Assembly: GCA_026710655.1 (NCBI GenBank)
Contig: JAPOQN010000031.1
Span: 1-64,000 of the forward strand
Source of the DNA: Chloroflexota bacterium
GTDB lineage: Bacteria > Chloroflexota > Dehalococcoidia > Tepidiformales > Tepidiformaceae
Direction of reading: 5' to 3'
Length of the DNA stretch: 64,000 nt
Position numbers and translations under genes: made by a program
In this document: piece after piece, positions 57,808 to 64,000 of the stretch
Layout: the number at the start of each line of letters is the position of its first letter
Position numbering within the stretch: position 1 is the stretch's first letter
The notes under the pieces: generated by a model
Seen by the model: the letters and a program-made list of their open reading frames with translations, nothing else
Database searches by the model: none
Told to the model about the DNA's origin: nothing

Positions 57808-58089
57808 TTGGCAGCAACAGTCCTCATCCCCCAGCCCCTCCGCCCCCTCACGGGCGACCAGCCCACCGTCGACGGAGCCACCGGCTCCCTCTCAGACTGC
57901 ATCGCCGACCTTGAGGCGCGCTTCCCGGGCGTGGCCGAGCGCATGCTCGACGAGGAAGGGGAACTGCGCCGCTTCGTGAACGTCTACATCAACGGCGAGG
58001 ATGTCCGCTTCGAGGACGGCCTCGCCACCGCCATCAACGACGGCGACGAGGTCAGCATCGTCCCCGCCGTCGCCGGCGGTTCTTTCTGA
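57808..58089 (+). CDS. MoaD/ThiS-type ubiquitin-like sulfur carrier with extended C-terminus
   Basis: The protein has 93 residues. The TTG start has GGAGA about 8 nt upstream. The beta-grasp features are LRPLTGDQPTVDGATGSLSD and LRRFVNVYINGEDVR, ending INDGDEVSIVPAVAGGSF. The Gly-Gly that would carry the thiocarboxylate is followed by Ser-Phe, so the tail must be trimmed before activation, as known for the HcyS carrier of Wolinella succinogenes (by the HcyD protease). It is the third gene of the SAM-riboswitch operon and is the likely sulfur donor for the PLP enzyme. Confidence 0.88.
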   Translation: MAATVLIPQPLRPLTGDQPTVDGATGSLSDCIADLEARFPGVAERMLDEEGELRRFVNVYINGEDVRFEDGLATAINDGDEVSIVPAVAGGSF

Positions 58090-58192
58090 CGTCAGATCAG
58101 GGAGTGCCTTCTCGCGGTTCTCGCGGCGAGGGGGATACGCCGGTGGCAGACGAATCCTGATCCCGGCTCACCGCCTCTGAGGGCAGAAAGCG

Positions 58193-58218
58193 CGAAGCCC
58201 CCGGAAACGGGGGCTTCG
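58193..58218. terminator. perfect hairpin between converging moaD-like and tatA genes
   Basis: The stem CGAAGCCCCCG / CGGGGGCTTCG (11 bp) has a GAAA tetraloop. It lies between the stops at 58089 (plus) and 58244 (minus). No T tract is present on either side. It probably ends or protects transcripts from both directions. Confidence 0.65.
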
Positions 58219-58243
58219 ATGTGTCTCGGTGTTCTTGAAACTC

Positions 58244-58576
58244 CTAGAAGACGTTCCGGGTGCCGCTGTCGCTGCGGGGCGCCTCGGCGGGTGGGGCGGC
58301 TGCCGGTGGGGCGGCCTGCTGGGCCGGAGGAGGCGCCTGCTGGACGGGCTGCTGCGGAGCCGCTGGTTGCTCCGGCTGGACCTCCGCCTGCGCCTCTTCG
58401 GTGGCGCCTTCCTCTTCCGAGTCTTCCCGGACGGCGCGACGGAACTCCTTGATCGAGGAGCCCAGGTCCCCGCCGATCCTGCTGATGCGGCCAACTCCGA
58501 AGAGCAGCACGATAACGCCGACGATGATGGCGAGCTCCAACGGCCCGAGCGGACCGATAAGCAGCGGACCAGGCAT
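58244..58576 (-). CDS. tatA: twin-arginine translocase subunit TatA/E-like
   Basis: The protein has 110 residues, with GAGGAGGG before ATG. A short N-terminus leads into one membrane helix (GPLELAIIVGVIVLLFGVGR). The Phe-Gly hinge is FGVGRISRIGGDLGSSIKEFRRAV, which forms the amphipathic helix. The rest is a Pro/Gln/Ala-rich acidic tail. It forms the pore of the Tat export system for folded proteins. tatC is not in the window. Confidence 0.9.
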   Translation of the reverse strand: MPGPLLIGPLGPLELAIIVGVIVLLFGVGRISRIGGDLGSSIKEFRRAVREDSEEEGATEEAQAEVQPEQPAAPQQPVQQAPPPAQQAAPPAAAPPAEAPRSDSGTRNVF

Positions 58577-58729
58577 AACGCCCTCCTCGTCCCAAGGCTC
58601 ACGCCAAGGAATCAGTCCTGTCATGGTACATGATGCTGCAATGGGGGAAAGCGCAAGCCCGGTAAGGGCCACCGCCAGCCTTCACCCCTCGCGGCGCGAA
58701 TCGTTCAGGAGCTACCCGTCGAGCCGGCC

Positions 58730-59041
58730 TCAGGAAAGACGTTCGACGAAGACGTCCATGACGCCCCCGCAGATCTTGTCCTCGCCGTCCGTCGGCTCCG
58801 TCAGGTCCACGGTGACGATTCGGGGGGAGCCGTCTTCCAGCACCTCCATCGCCTCCTGCCAGACCTCCGCCTCCCCGCAGCCGCCCCCGATCGTGCCGAA
58901 AAACGACCCGTCGCCGCGGACAACCATCTTCGCGCCCGTCTTGCGCGGCGTGGAGCCGCGCGTCCGCGCGACCGTCGCCAGCACGACCGGCTCCTCGCGC
59001 TCCATCGCGCTCTTAATCTCCCGGAAAATCTCTTCGTTCAC
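58730..59041 (-). CDS. XdhC/CoxI family protein, single N-terminal domain
   Basis: The protein has 103 residues and a GTG start. REEPVVLATVARTRGSTPRKTGAKM and the glycine stretch FFGTIGGGCGEAEVWQEAM are the XdhC/CoxI N-terminal domain. The Rossmann domain of full-length XdhC is absent. Such short proteins are usually encoded with a partner and help insert the sulfurated molybdenum cofactor into xanthine or CO dehydrogenase type enzymes. No such enzyme lies in this window. Confidence 0.88.
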   Translation of the reverse strand: MNEEIFREIKSAMEREEPVVLATVARTRGSTPRKTGAKMVVRGDGSFFGTIGGGCGEAEVWQEAMEVLEDGSPRIVTVDLTEPTDGEDKICGGVMDVFVERLS

Positions 59042-59105
59042 ACCCTGATCCTGACGCCCCCGGCCCGCCCCCGCAAGGGGAAGCGCGAAACGCCCCCGAA
59101 TTCCC

Positions 59106-59111
59106 TACGAT
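59106..59111 (+). promoter_or_regulatory. -10-like box TACGAT of a leaderless VOC protein gene
   Basis: TACGAT lies 7 nt before the ATG at 59119. Confidence 0.5.
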
Positions 59112-59118
59112 CGCACGC

Positions 59119-59757
59119 ATGACCGCCCTCGCCATCGACCACGTCATCCTCGCCACCGCCGACATCTACGCGACCGCCGCCCGCCTCGAACGCGACCACG
59201 GCCTCGCCTCGCTTCCCGGCGGCAGGCATGCCGGGCACGGCACCGGCAACCGCATCGTCCCCCTCGGTGACGCCTACATCGAGATCATGGGCGTCGTGGA
59301 CGAAGCGGAAGCGGCAGTCAGCCCCATGGGGAGCTGGCTGCGCGAGCAGACCGCGGCCGGCGATCGCGTTGCCGCCCTCTGCCTGCGCACCGACGCCCCC
59401 GGCCTCCACGCCACCGCCGAGCGCCTCCGCCTCCGACCCCTCCCCATGTCCCGCGATGCTCCCGGCGGCGTCACCCTCTCGTGGCGTCTCGCCGGCCTTG
59501 CCGAGGCCATGGCCGACCCCTCCCGCACCTTCTTCATCGACTGGCAGGTTCCCCCGGACCAGCACCCCGCCCGCGGCCCCGCCCCCCACCGCGTCGAACC
59601 CGCCGGCTTCGCCTGGGTCGAGCTCGCCGGCGACGTTGACGCCATCCACGACTGGCTGGGTGGGGAAGTCGCGGGCGTGCGCGTTGTCGAAGCCCGCGAA
59701 CCGGGCGTTCGCGCTGCCGTCGCGCTCGCAAGCGGCGAGAGCTTCGTGCTGACGTAG
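59119..59757 (+). CDS. glyoxalase-like (VOC superfamily) protein
   Basis: The protein has 212 residues. IDHVILATADIYATAARLERDH carries the first metal His, and GNRIVPLGDAYIEIMGVVDEAE carries the metal-binding Glu. The second half (RVEPAGFAWVELAGDVDAI) repeats the fold. It fits the Glyoxalase_3-like group. The reaction is unknown. It is divergent from the xdhC-like gene. Confidence 0.82.
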   Translation: MTALAIDHVILATADIYATAARLERDHGLASLPGGRHAGHGTGNRIVPLGDAYIEIMGVVDEAEAAVSPMGSWLREQTAAGDRVAALCLRTDAPGLHATAERLRLRPLPMSRDAPGGVTLSWRLAGLAEAMADPSRTFFIDWQVPPDQHPARGPAPHRVEPAGFAWVELAGDVDAIHDWLGGEVAGVRVVEAREPGVRAAVALASGESFVLT

Positions 59758-59805
59758 CAAGGAGACCTTGCGATGGGCAATCGTTCGTGTAAGAATGGAG
59801 GCACG

Positions 59806-60123
59806 ATGACGCAGGTGAAGAAGCGGAAGAAGCCCACGACGGTTGAAGACATCCCGGTCGTGCCGGTGAGCAAGCTGCGGGCGAAGCTGCGGCGCCGGAT
59901 CCGGCGTTACGAGCAGCGCTACGAGATGTCCACGGAACGGATGCGTGAGGTCGTGAGGGAAGACCCGATGCGGGAAACCTGGGAGATCTGCAAGTGGCTG
60001 ATGGACGACAACCTCCTCAAGTACCTCAACGGGGAGGAAAGCATGGATGGGTCGCCATCGACCGATATATCTCAGCCTACGAGCGCGCCCTCGAACGGCA
60101 CTCCTTCGTCCTCGAAGACCTGA
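59806..60123 (+). CDS. probable antitoxin partner of the TumE-like toxin
   Basis: The protein has 105 residues as read. ATG at 59806 has TGGAGG about 5 nt upstream and is better placed than the in-frame ATG at 59773. The core is basic and helical (LRAKLRRRIRRYEQRYEMST, ERMREVVREDP, METWEICKWLMDDNLLKYL-like), resembling small antitoxins before DUF6516 toxins. After about residue 80 it becomes Ser/Thr/Pro-rich and overlaps the toxin coding region in another frame, which suggests that the true end is earlier and that a base is missing or extra near 60045-60052. Confidence 0.6.
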   Translation: MTQVKKRKKPTTVEDIPVVPVSKLRAKLRRRIRRYEQRYEMSTERMREVVREDPMRETWEICKWLMDDNLLKYLNGEESMDGSPSTDISQPTSAPSNGTPSSSKT

Positions 60124-60482
60124 CGGTCTTTCAGCGAGCCACCGGCCGGTTAGGTCCCGTTCTCAGGGTTCAAGGACGGCTCCTCTGCCCTGTGGGCCTC
60201 GTGGTTGAAGTCGCGAAGGAGCTTGCGATCCAGACCGGTCCCCGCAACCAGGAAGAGGTGCGCGGGCTGAGCTATACCTACCACGCCTATGTTCCGGGAA
60301 CGGGCAACCTCCTGCGCTACGACAACTCCCACTCTTTCGACGAGTTCCACCGCCACGAGTACATCTTCCCAACGCGGGACCAGCAGCCGCTTCAGGTGCT
60401 CACCCGCGAGGAGTTCCCCACACTCATCGAGGTCCTCGACGAGGTGCAGGCGATGGCCCAGCGGCTGGGCCTGGCCAGCTAG
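59994..60482 (+). CDS. TumE-like toxin (DUF6516 family), start uncertain
   Basis: The clear protein begins at about 60051 (VAIDRYISAYERALERHSFV, LEDLTVFQRATGRLG). It continues with GLSYTYHAYVPGTGNLLRYD and HRHEYIFPTRDQQPLQVL, which is the DUF6516 pattern Y-x-Y-H...LRYDN...H-x-HE. No ATG, GTG or TTG lies in frame just before it. The only in-frame start is the GTG at 59994 inside the antitoxin gene. An ATG with GAGG at 60043 would start it if one base were added or two removed, so the start is unresolved. It forms a toxin-antitoxin pair with the preceding gene. Confidence 0.65.
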   Translation: MADGRQPPQVPQRGGKHGWVAIDRYISAYERALERHSFVLEDLTVFQRATGRLGPVLRVQGRLLCPVGLVVEVAKELAIQTGPRNQEEVRGLSYTYHAYVPGTGNLLRYDNSHSFDEFHRHEYIFPTRDQQPLQVLTREEFPTLIEVLDEVQAMAQRLGLAS

Positions 60483-61438
60483 CCCGCAGCCACCCGCTCC
60501 CCGATAAACGCGTTGATGCGCTCCCTCGCCTGCTGCCCGATGGGGATGGGCGCGGCGTCGAAACCGTGCGGACCGCCCGGGTAGACGGCTAGCTCCGACT
60601 CGTTCCCAGCCGCCAGCCAGCGCGCGTGCATGAAGAGCGAGTCGTCCAGCAGCGGGTCGTACGAGCCCACCGTGAAGAGCGCGGGCGGCATGTTGTGCAG
60701 GTGCGCGTTCAGCGGCGAGACATCCGGGTCCGTCGTGTCCACGCCGGGGATGAACATCTCGTAAAAGCGGTCGATCGCGGCCCGGTCGAGGCCGCCCTCC
60801 GGCCCCACCCCCAGCCGCTGACTCGGCGTCATCGAGAGGTCGTACGGACCGTAGACGAGGTTCGCCCCCTGGAAGCCCGTGTAGCCGTGACGGTCGCGCA
60901 TCCGCAGCAGCGTGACCGCCGCCAGGTGCGCCCCGGCCGAACCGCCCCCGATGAGCAGCCGCTCAGTGCCGAACTCCGCCGCCGCGTTCTCGACCAGCCA
61001 CACCGCCGCCGCCTCGCAGTCGTCAGGACCGGCGGGGGACGGGTGCTCCGGCGCCAGCCGGTAGTCGACGCTCACCGTGGCGAGGCCGAAGCCCTCGACC
61101 AGTGCGAGGTTGGACTGGTCGCTCATCCGCGCCCGCCCGATCACCCAGCCACCCCCGTGGATATCGAGGTAGACACCCGCCGGCTCGCGCCCCTCGGGCC
61201 GGATGATGCGGACCGTCGCCCCCTCGCCCATGCCCGGCACGGCGCGGTCCTCCGCCCGCTCGACGGGCGGGGGCACGGGAAACGCCCCGCCCCCCTCGTC
61301 CATCAGCCGGCGTAGCTCCACGAGGTCGGTGTTGTCCATCGACGGCATCTGCTCGCGCATGGCCATCGAGGCCGCCACGAAGTCGCGCGTCTCCTGGCTA
61401 ATGGCGTCGGGTCCGAACACGCTGGGGTCGAAGCTCAC
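60479..61438 (-). CDS. alpha/beta hydrolase of the hormone-sensitive-lipase type (esterase)
   Basis: The protein has 319 residues and a GTG start with GAGGAGG upstream. The HSL hallmark VYLDIHGGGWVIGRA (oxyanion hole) and the nucleophile elbow IGGGSAGAHLAAVTLL (Ser) are present, with ALFTVGSYDPLLDDS (Asp) and YPGGPHGFDAAP (His) completing the triad. It hydrolyses carboxyl esters. It lies 10 nt after the second selenoprotein gene and is probably co-transcribed with it. Confidence 0.92.
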   Translation of the reverse strand: MSFDPSVFGPDAISQETRDFVAASMAMREQMPSMDNTDLVELRRLMDEGGGAFPVPPPVERAEDRAVPGMGEGATVRIIRPEGREPAGVYLDIHGGGWVIGRARMSDQSNLALVEGFGLATVSVDYRLAPEHPSPAGPDDCEAAAVWLVENAAAEFGTERLLIGGGSAGAHLAAVTLLRMRDRHGYTGFQGANLVYGPYDLSMTPSQRLGVGPEGGLDRAAIDRFYEMFIPGVDTTDPDVSPLNAHLHNMPPALFTVGSYDPLLDDSLFMHARWLAAGNESELAVYPGGPHGFDAAPIPIGQQARERINAFIGERVAAG

Positions 61439-61448
61439 GCGGTCCTCC

Positions 61449-61958
61449 TCAGGAAGGCTTCAGGCCGAACGAATGGATCAGCCGCCCGTAACCCAGGTAG
61501 CTCACGACCGCCCAGCCGATCTCGAGGATCTGCTCCTCGGTGAAGTGCTGCCCGAGCTCATCGAACAGCTCGCCGTCGATGTTGGCGTGGTCGACGAACA
61601 GCCGCTCCGCATAGTGGAACGCCGCCTTCTCCGCCTCGCTGAAGTCCTGGTCGCCCCACGTCGAAATCTTGCCGACGGTGGTCTCCTCGAGGGTGTCACC
61701 TTCCCCTGACAGGGGAATTCGAGCGGCCTGTCAGAAGTCGCAGGCGTTCAGTTGCGCGACCCGCAGCCGCACCATCTCCTTCAGCCGCGCGGAAACGGCC
61801 CCGTCCCGGATCAGCGGGCGGTACCACTCGTTCCATCGCCCGAACAGCTCGGCGTTGTGCCCGAACACGCGCGTGAAGTCGTCGCCGCGGCCACGCAGCC
61901 CTTCGGGCAGTTCATCGTCGCGGGCAAGGCGGATGTGGGGGGCAGGTGTGTCACTCAT
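61449..61958 (-). CDS. predicted selenoprotein, carboxymuconolactone decarboxylase/AhpD-like, with CxxU redox motif (second copy)
   Basis: The gene encodes 169 residues if the in-frame TGA at 61733-61731 is selenocysteine (residue 76). The preceding MVRLRVAQLNACDF and following QAARIPLSGEG form the family's CxFCQxxR region with U at the second Cys. The second half (DFSEAEKAAFHYAERLFVDH, HFTEEQILEIGWAVVSYLGY) is the normal continuation of the fold and runs in frame to a TGA at 61451-61449. A 6-bp hairpin TTCCCC-TGTCA-GGGGAA starts 13 nt after the TGA, with its loop at 19 nt and G second in the loop. A -10-like TAGAAT lies 7 nt before ATG. It heads an operon with an esterase. Confidence 0.88.
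61701..61717 (-). promoter_or_regulatory. predicted bacterial SECIS hairpin of the second selenoprotein
   Basis: On the minus strand TTCCCC and GGGGAA pair around TGTCA. The loop begins 19 nt after the TGA, the same distance as in the first selenoprotein although the sequences differ. Confidence 0.7.
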
Positions 61959-61965
61959 GCTGGGG

Positions 61966-61971
61966 ATTCTA
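61966..61971 (-). promoter_or_regulatory. -10-like box TAGAAT of the leaderless second selenoprotein gene
   Basis: On the minus strand TAGAAT (61971 to 61966) lies 7 nt before the ATG at 61958. Confidence 0.55.
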
Positions 61972-62093
61972 GGACCTGTGGAGGGTCGGCGCGCTGTACG
62001 TGCGGGTTGTCGGGGGTGCTAAGATAGTGGCATCGAACAAGGGAGAGCGAGCCGGCGCTGTGCCGGGGCGACTCTCGGCAGCAGGAGCACTCA

Positions 62094-62465
62094 GTGGGGT
62101 CGTTCACCGTCACGGTAGCTGTAGCGAGTCCCGGGACCTCGGAGTTCCAGGACATCGATGCTGTGGTCGACACGGGAGCTGCCCACGCGTTCCTTCCGGC
62201 CTCGTTCCTCGAAGGGCTCGGCATCCCCCGCACGCGAACGCGAGCGTTCAAACTCGCCGACGGCACGCGAAAGACCTACGACATGGGCGAGGCCCGCTTC
62301 CGCATCGAAGGCCGGGAGATGAACTCCCCCGTCGTCTTCGGCGATGAAGGCATCGCTCTCCTCGGCGCCACCACCCTCGAGAATTTCGACCTCATCGCCG
62401 ACACGACCAACCTGCGCCTCATCGACGCCCCCGAAGGCCTGCTGGTCAGCGTCTTCCGCGGCTAA
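62094..62465 (+). CDS. retropepsin-like aspartic protease family protein
   Basis: The protein has 123 residues and a GTG start with AGGAG about 7 nt upstream. The catalytic triplet appears in DIDAVVDTGAAHAFLPASFL (Asp-Thr-Gly-Ala). VVFGDEGIALLGATTLENFDL is the usual hydrophobic Gly motif of the second half. As in bacterial retropepsin-like proteins, one chain would form half of a dimeric active site. There is no signal peptide. The substrate is unknown. Confidence 0.87.
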   Translation: MGSFTVTVAVASPGTSEFQDIDAVVDTGAAHAFLPASFLEGLGIPRTRTRAFKLADGTRKTYDMGEARFRIEGREMNSPVVFGDEGIALLGATTLENFDLIADTTNLRLIDAPEGLLVSVFRG

Positions 62466-62471
62466 GCACCC

Positions 62472-64000
62472 CTACCCCAGGTACGCCGACCCCGACCGGC
62501 GGCCCTTCGGGTCAGTCAGCACGTTCACCAGCGCGACCGTGTTCGCCGCCAGCGCTTCCTGGACCGCGGGCGCGATGTCGGCCGGGTCCTCGACGCGGCG
62601 GGCCCAGCCGCCCACCATCTCGACCGTCTTCTCGTAGGCGACGGGGAGGAGGGCGGCGATGGGGGGTGCGTCCGGGGCGAACGTCCGGTCCTGGATCGAG
62701 TGGCCCGCGATGCCCCCGTTGTTCGACACGACGATGACGACGTTGGCGCCCACGCGCGCGGCCGTCTCCACCTCCATCGCGGCCGCCCCGAAGGCGTAGT
62801 CCCCGAGCACCGCCACCACCTGCTGGTCCGGGCGCGCCAGCTTCGCCCCGAGGGCGTAGGGCAGCCCGGTGCCCATGCAGCCGGTCGTGCCCGAGTTCAG
62901 CCGCAGACGCGACCCGAAGCTCGGCATGACCGCCCTCGCGACGCCCATCGTCAGCTCCGCGTCGACCGTCACGGTCGCGTCGCGATCGAGGCAGTCGCGC
63001 ACGTCCCGCAGCAGCCGGAAGTGGTTGATGGGCACCTCGTCCGAGGCCATCGCCTCCGCCGAGCTTGCCTCGTTCCGGTCCCGCCCCTCCCGCAGCGTCC
63101 CCACCCAGTCGCTGTTCGCGACGCGCAGGCTGCGCCCGTCCAGCAGCCCGTTGAGCTGCTCCACGGCGATCGCGCAGTCGGCCACGATGCCCGTCTCGAC
63201 ATCCGCGCCGCTGTAGAACTCCTCCGCCACGATGTCGATGTGCGCCAGTCGCGCGCCCTCGGCGAAGCGCGGCGCGCGTCCGAACTGGAACACCCAGTTG
63301 AAGCGCCCCCCCACCATAAGCACGGCGTCCGCGCCACTCAGCGCCGCCGAGCGGGCCGCGTTCATGAACATCGGGTGGTCGTCGGGAATCGAGCCCCGCC
63401 CCATGGGCGACGACACGAAGGGGATGCCCCGGTCGACGAGCCGCTGCAGCGGCAGCCCCGCCTCCGCCCAGCCCGCGCCCTTCCCCATGATGACCAGCGG
63501 GCGCTCCGCTTCCGAGAGCATGTCGGCAACCGTTTCGAGGGCGGCCGGGTCGGGATGGGGACGCGAGATCTCGGGCTCGCTCGTCCGCCACTGCACGGCC
63601 TCCTCGTCGAAGGGCGTGCGGATGAGCTCGGCGGGGAAGTCGAGGTAGACGGCTCCCGGACGCCCGTTCAGGGCTCGGCCTAGCGCCAGGTGTACGTACT
63701 CGGCGATGCGCGCCTGGCTGTCGACCTGCGTCGCCCATTTGCAGGCGGGCGCGGCGAACGCCACCTGGTCCGCCTCCTGGAAGGCCCCCAGCCCGCGCTC
63801 GTTCCCCGCCGACGAGCCGCCCAGCACCACCAGCGGCATCGCGCTCTCGGTGGCGACGTACATGGGCGTGACCGCGTTCGTGAGCGCCGGCCCCGAGCCA
63901 ACGACGAGCACCCCCGGCTTCCCCCGCGCCCAGCCCCACGCCGAGGCCGCGAAGCCCGCCGAGACCTCGTGGCGGCAGTTCACCACCGTGATGCCTTCCC
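62472..64000 (-). CDS. thiamine-diphosphate-dependent enzyme (acetolactate synthase/oxalyl-CoA decarboxylase group), 5' end outside the window
   Basis: About 509 residues are visible; the start lies beyond base 64000. The pyrimidine domain shows VNCRHEVSAGFAASAWG and VVGSGPALTNAVTPMYVA, with GGSSAGNERGLGAFQEAD. The ThDP-binding region reads VVAVLGDYAFGAAAMEVETA and then ANVVIVVSNNGGIAG, the Gly-Asp...Asn-Asn metal motif. The order of domains and the phrases around RHE resemble 2-hydroxyacyl-CoA lyases and oxalyl-CoA decarboxylases more than acetolactate synthase, though this was judged by eye. The N-terminal catalytic Glu is not in the window. Confidence 0.85.
   Translation of the reverse strand, partial: EGITVVNCRHEVSAGFAASAWGWARGKPGVLVVGSGPALTNAVTPMYVATESAMPLVVLGGSSAGNERGLGAFQEADQVAFAAPACKWATQVDSQARIAEYVHLALGRALNGRPGAVYLDFPAELIRTPFDEEAVQWRTSEPEISRPHPDPAALETVADMLSEAERPLVIMGKGAGWAEAGLPLQRLVDRGIPFVSSPMGRGSIPDDHPMFMNAARSAALSGADAVLMVGGRFNWVFQFGRAPRFAEGARLAHIDIVAEEFYSGADVETGIVADCAIAVEQLNGLLDGRSLRVANSDWVGTLREGRDRNEASSAEAMASDEVPINHFRLLRDVRDCLDRDATVTVDAELTMGVARAVMPSFGSRLRLNSGTTGCMGTGLPYALGAKLARPDQQVVAVLGDYAFGAAAMEVETAARVGANVVIVVSNNGGIAGHSIQDRTFAPDAPPIAALLPVAYEKTVEMVGGWARRVEDPADIAPAVQEALAANTVALVNVLTDPKGRRSGSAYLG

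Overview
The window is a GC-rich (roughly 70 percent), gene-dense piece of a bacterial chromosome. Gene content suggests a Chloroflexota member, probably near Dehalococcoidia or Tepidiformia: secreted Ig-like and propeller proteins with single-membrane export, a MoxR-DUF58-TgpA operon, a tungsten-type aldehyde oxidoreductase, CoA-ester metabolism, and many genes with a TANNNT box only 6-7 nt before the start codon (leaderless mRNAs). The lineage is inferred from gene content and was not tested.

Layout. 0-5.4 kb: end of a small membrane protein, then two surface proteins, two secreted proteins sharing an unrecognised domain, and a coiled-coil membrane protein. 5.4-11.4 kb: trehalose synthesis (otsA-otsB), a uracil-DNA glycosylase, and the dnaJ-prmA-rsmE operon with a frameshift in rsmE. 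11.5-18.3 kb: hicAB flanked by a 64-nt direct repeat, a GNAT protein, DinB, aldehyde ferredoxin oxidoreductase, and a Fic protein behind a repeat array. 18.3-24.3 kb: a kinase-like protein, pstCAB-phoU behind a Pho-box-like array, and an MFS exporter. 24.5-36.2 kb: rplK-rplA on one strand and rplJ-rplL (with an L10 leader RNA) on the other. Between and beyond them lie a selenoprotein, acyl-CoA ligase, enoyl-CoA hydratase, hydrolases and toxin-antitoxin modules. 36.2-43.5 kb: aldo/keto reductase, rsfS, mnmA, a 14-repeat secreted propeller protein, VapBC, purH behind a ZTP riboswitch, and tRNA-Ser(GGA). 43.5-54.5 kb: membrane proteins and a lipoprotein, a DNA glycosylase, ychF, a HEPN protein, moxR-DUF58-tgpA, and an acyl-CoA dehydrogenase. 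54.7-64 kb: a metallopeptidase, a SAM-riboswitch-controlled threonine-synthase-like/NIL/MoaD operon, tatA, a second selenoprotein with an esterase, and a ThDP enzyme running off the right edge.

The strongest unusual points are these. (1) Two carboxymuconolactone-decarboxylase/AhpD-like genes each have an in-frame TGA at the second position of a CxxC motif, followed by hairpins of matching geometry, so both are predicted CxxU selenoproteins. (2) The SAM riboswitch drives a PLP enzyme, a NIL protein and a ubiquitin-like sulfur carrier, which looks like protein-thiocarboxylate homocysteine synthesis. (3) Two families of dispersed intergenic hairpin repeats are present: one built of 7-nt units, the other with compensatory stem changes. 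(4) One domain occurs four times in three secreted proteins. (5) A Fic gene sits behind a repeated palindromic operator-like array. Toxin-antitoxin-type loci are dense (three VapBC, two HicAB, one TumE-like pair, plus solitary Fic and HEPN). No insertion sequence, prophage, CRISPR array or rRNA was seen.
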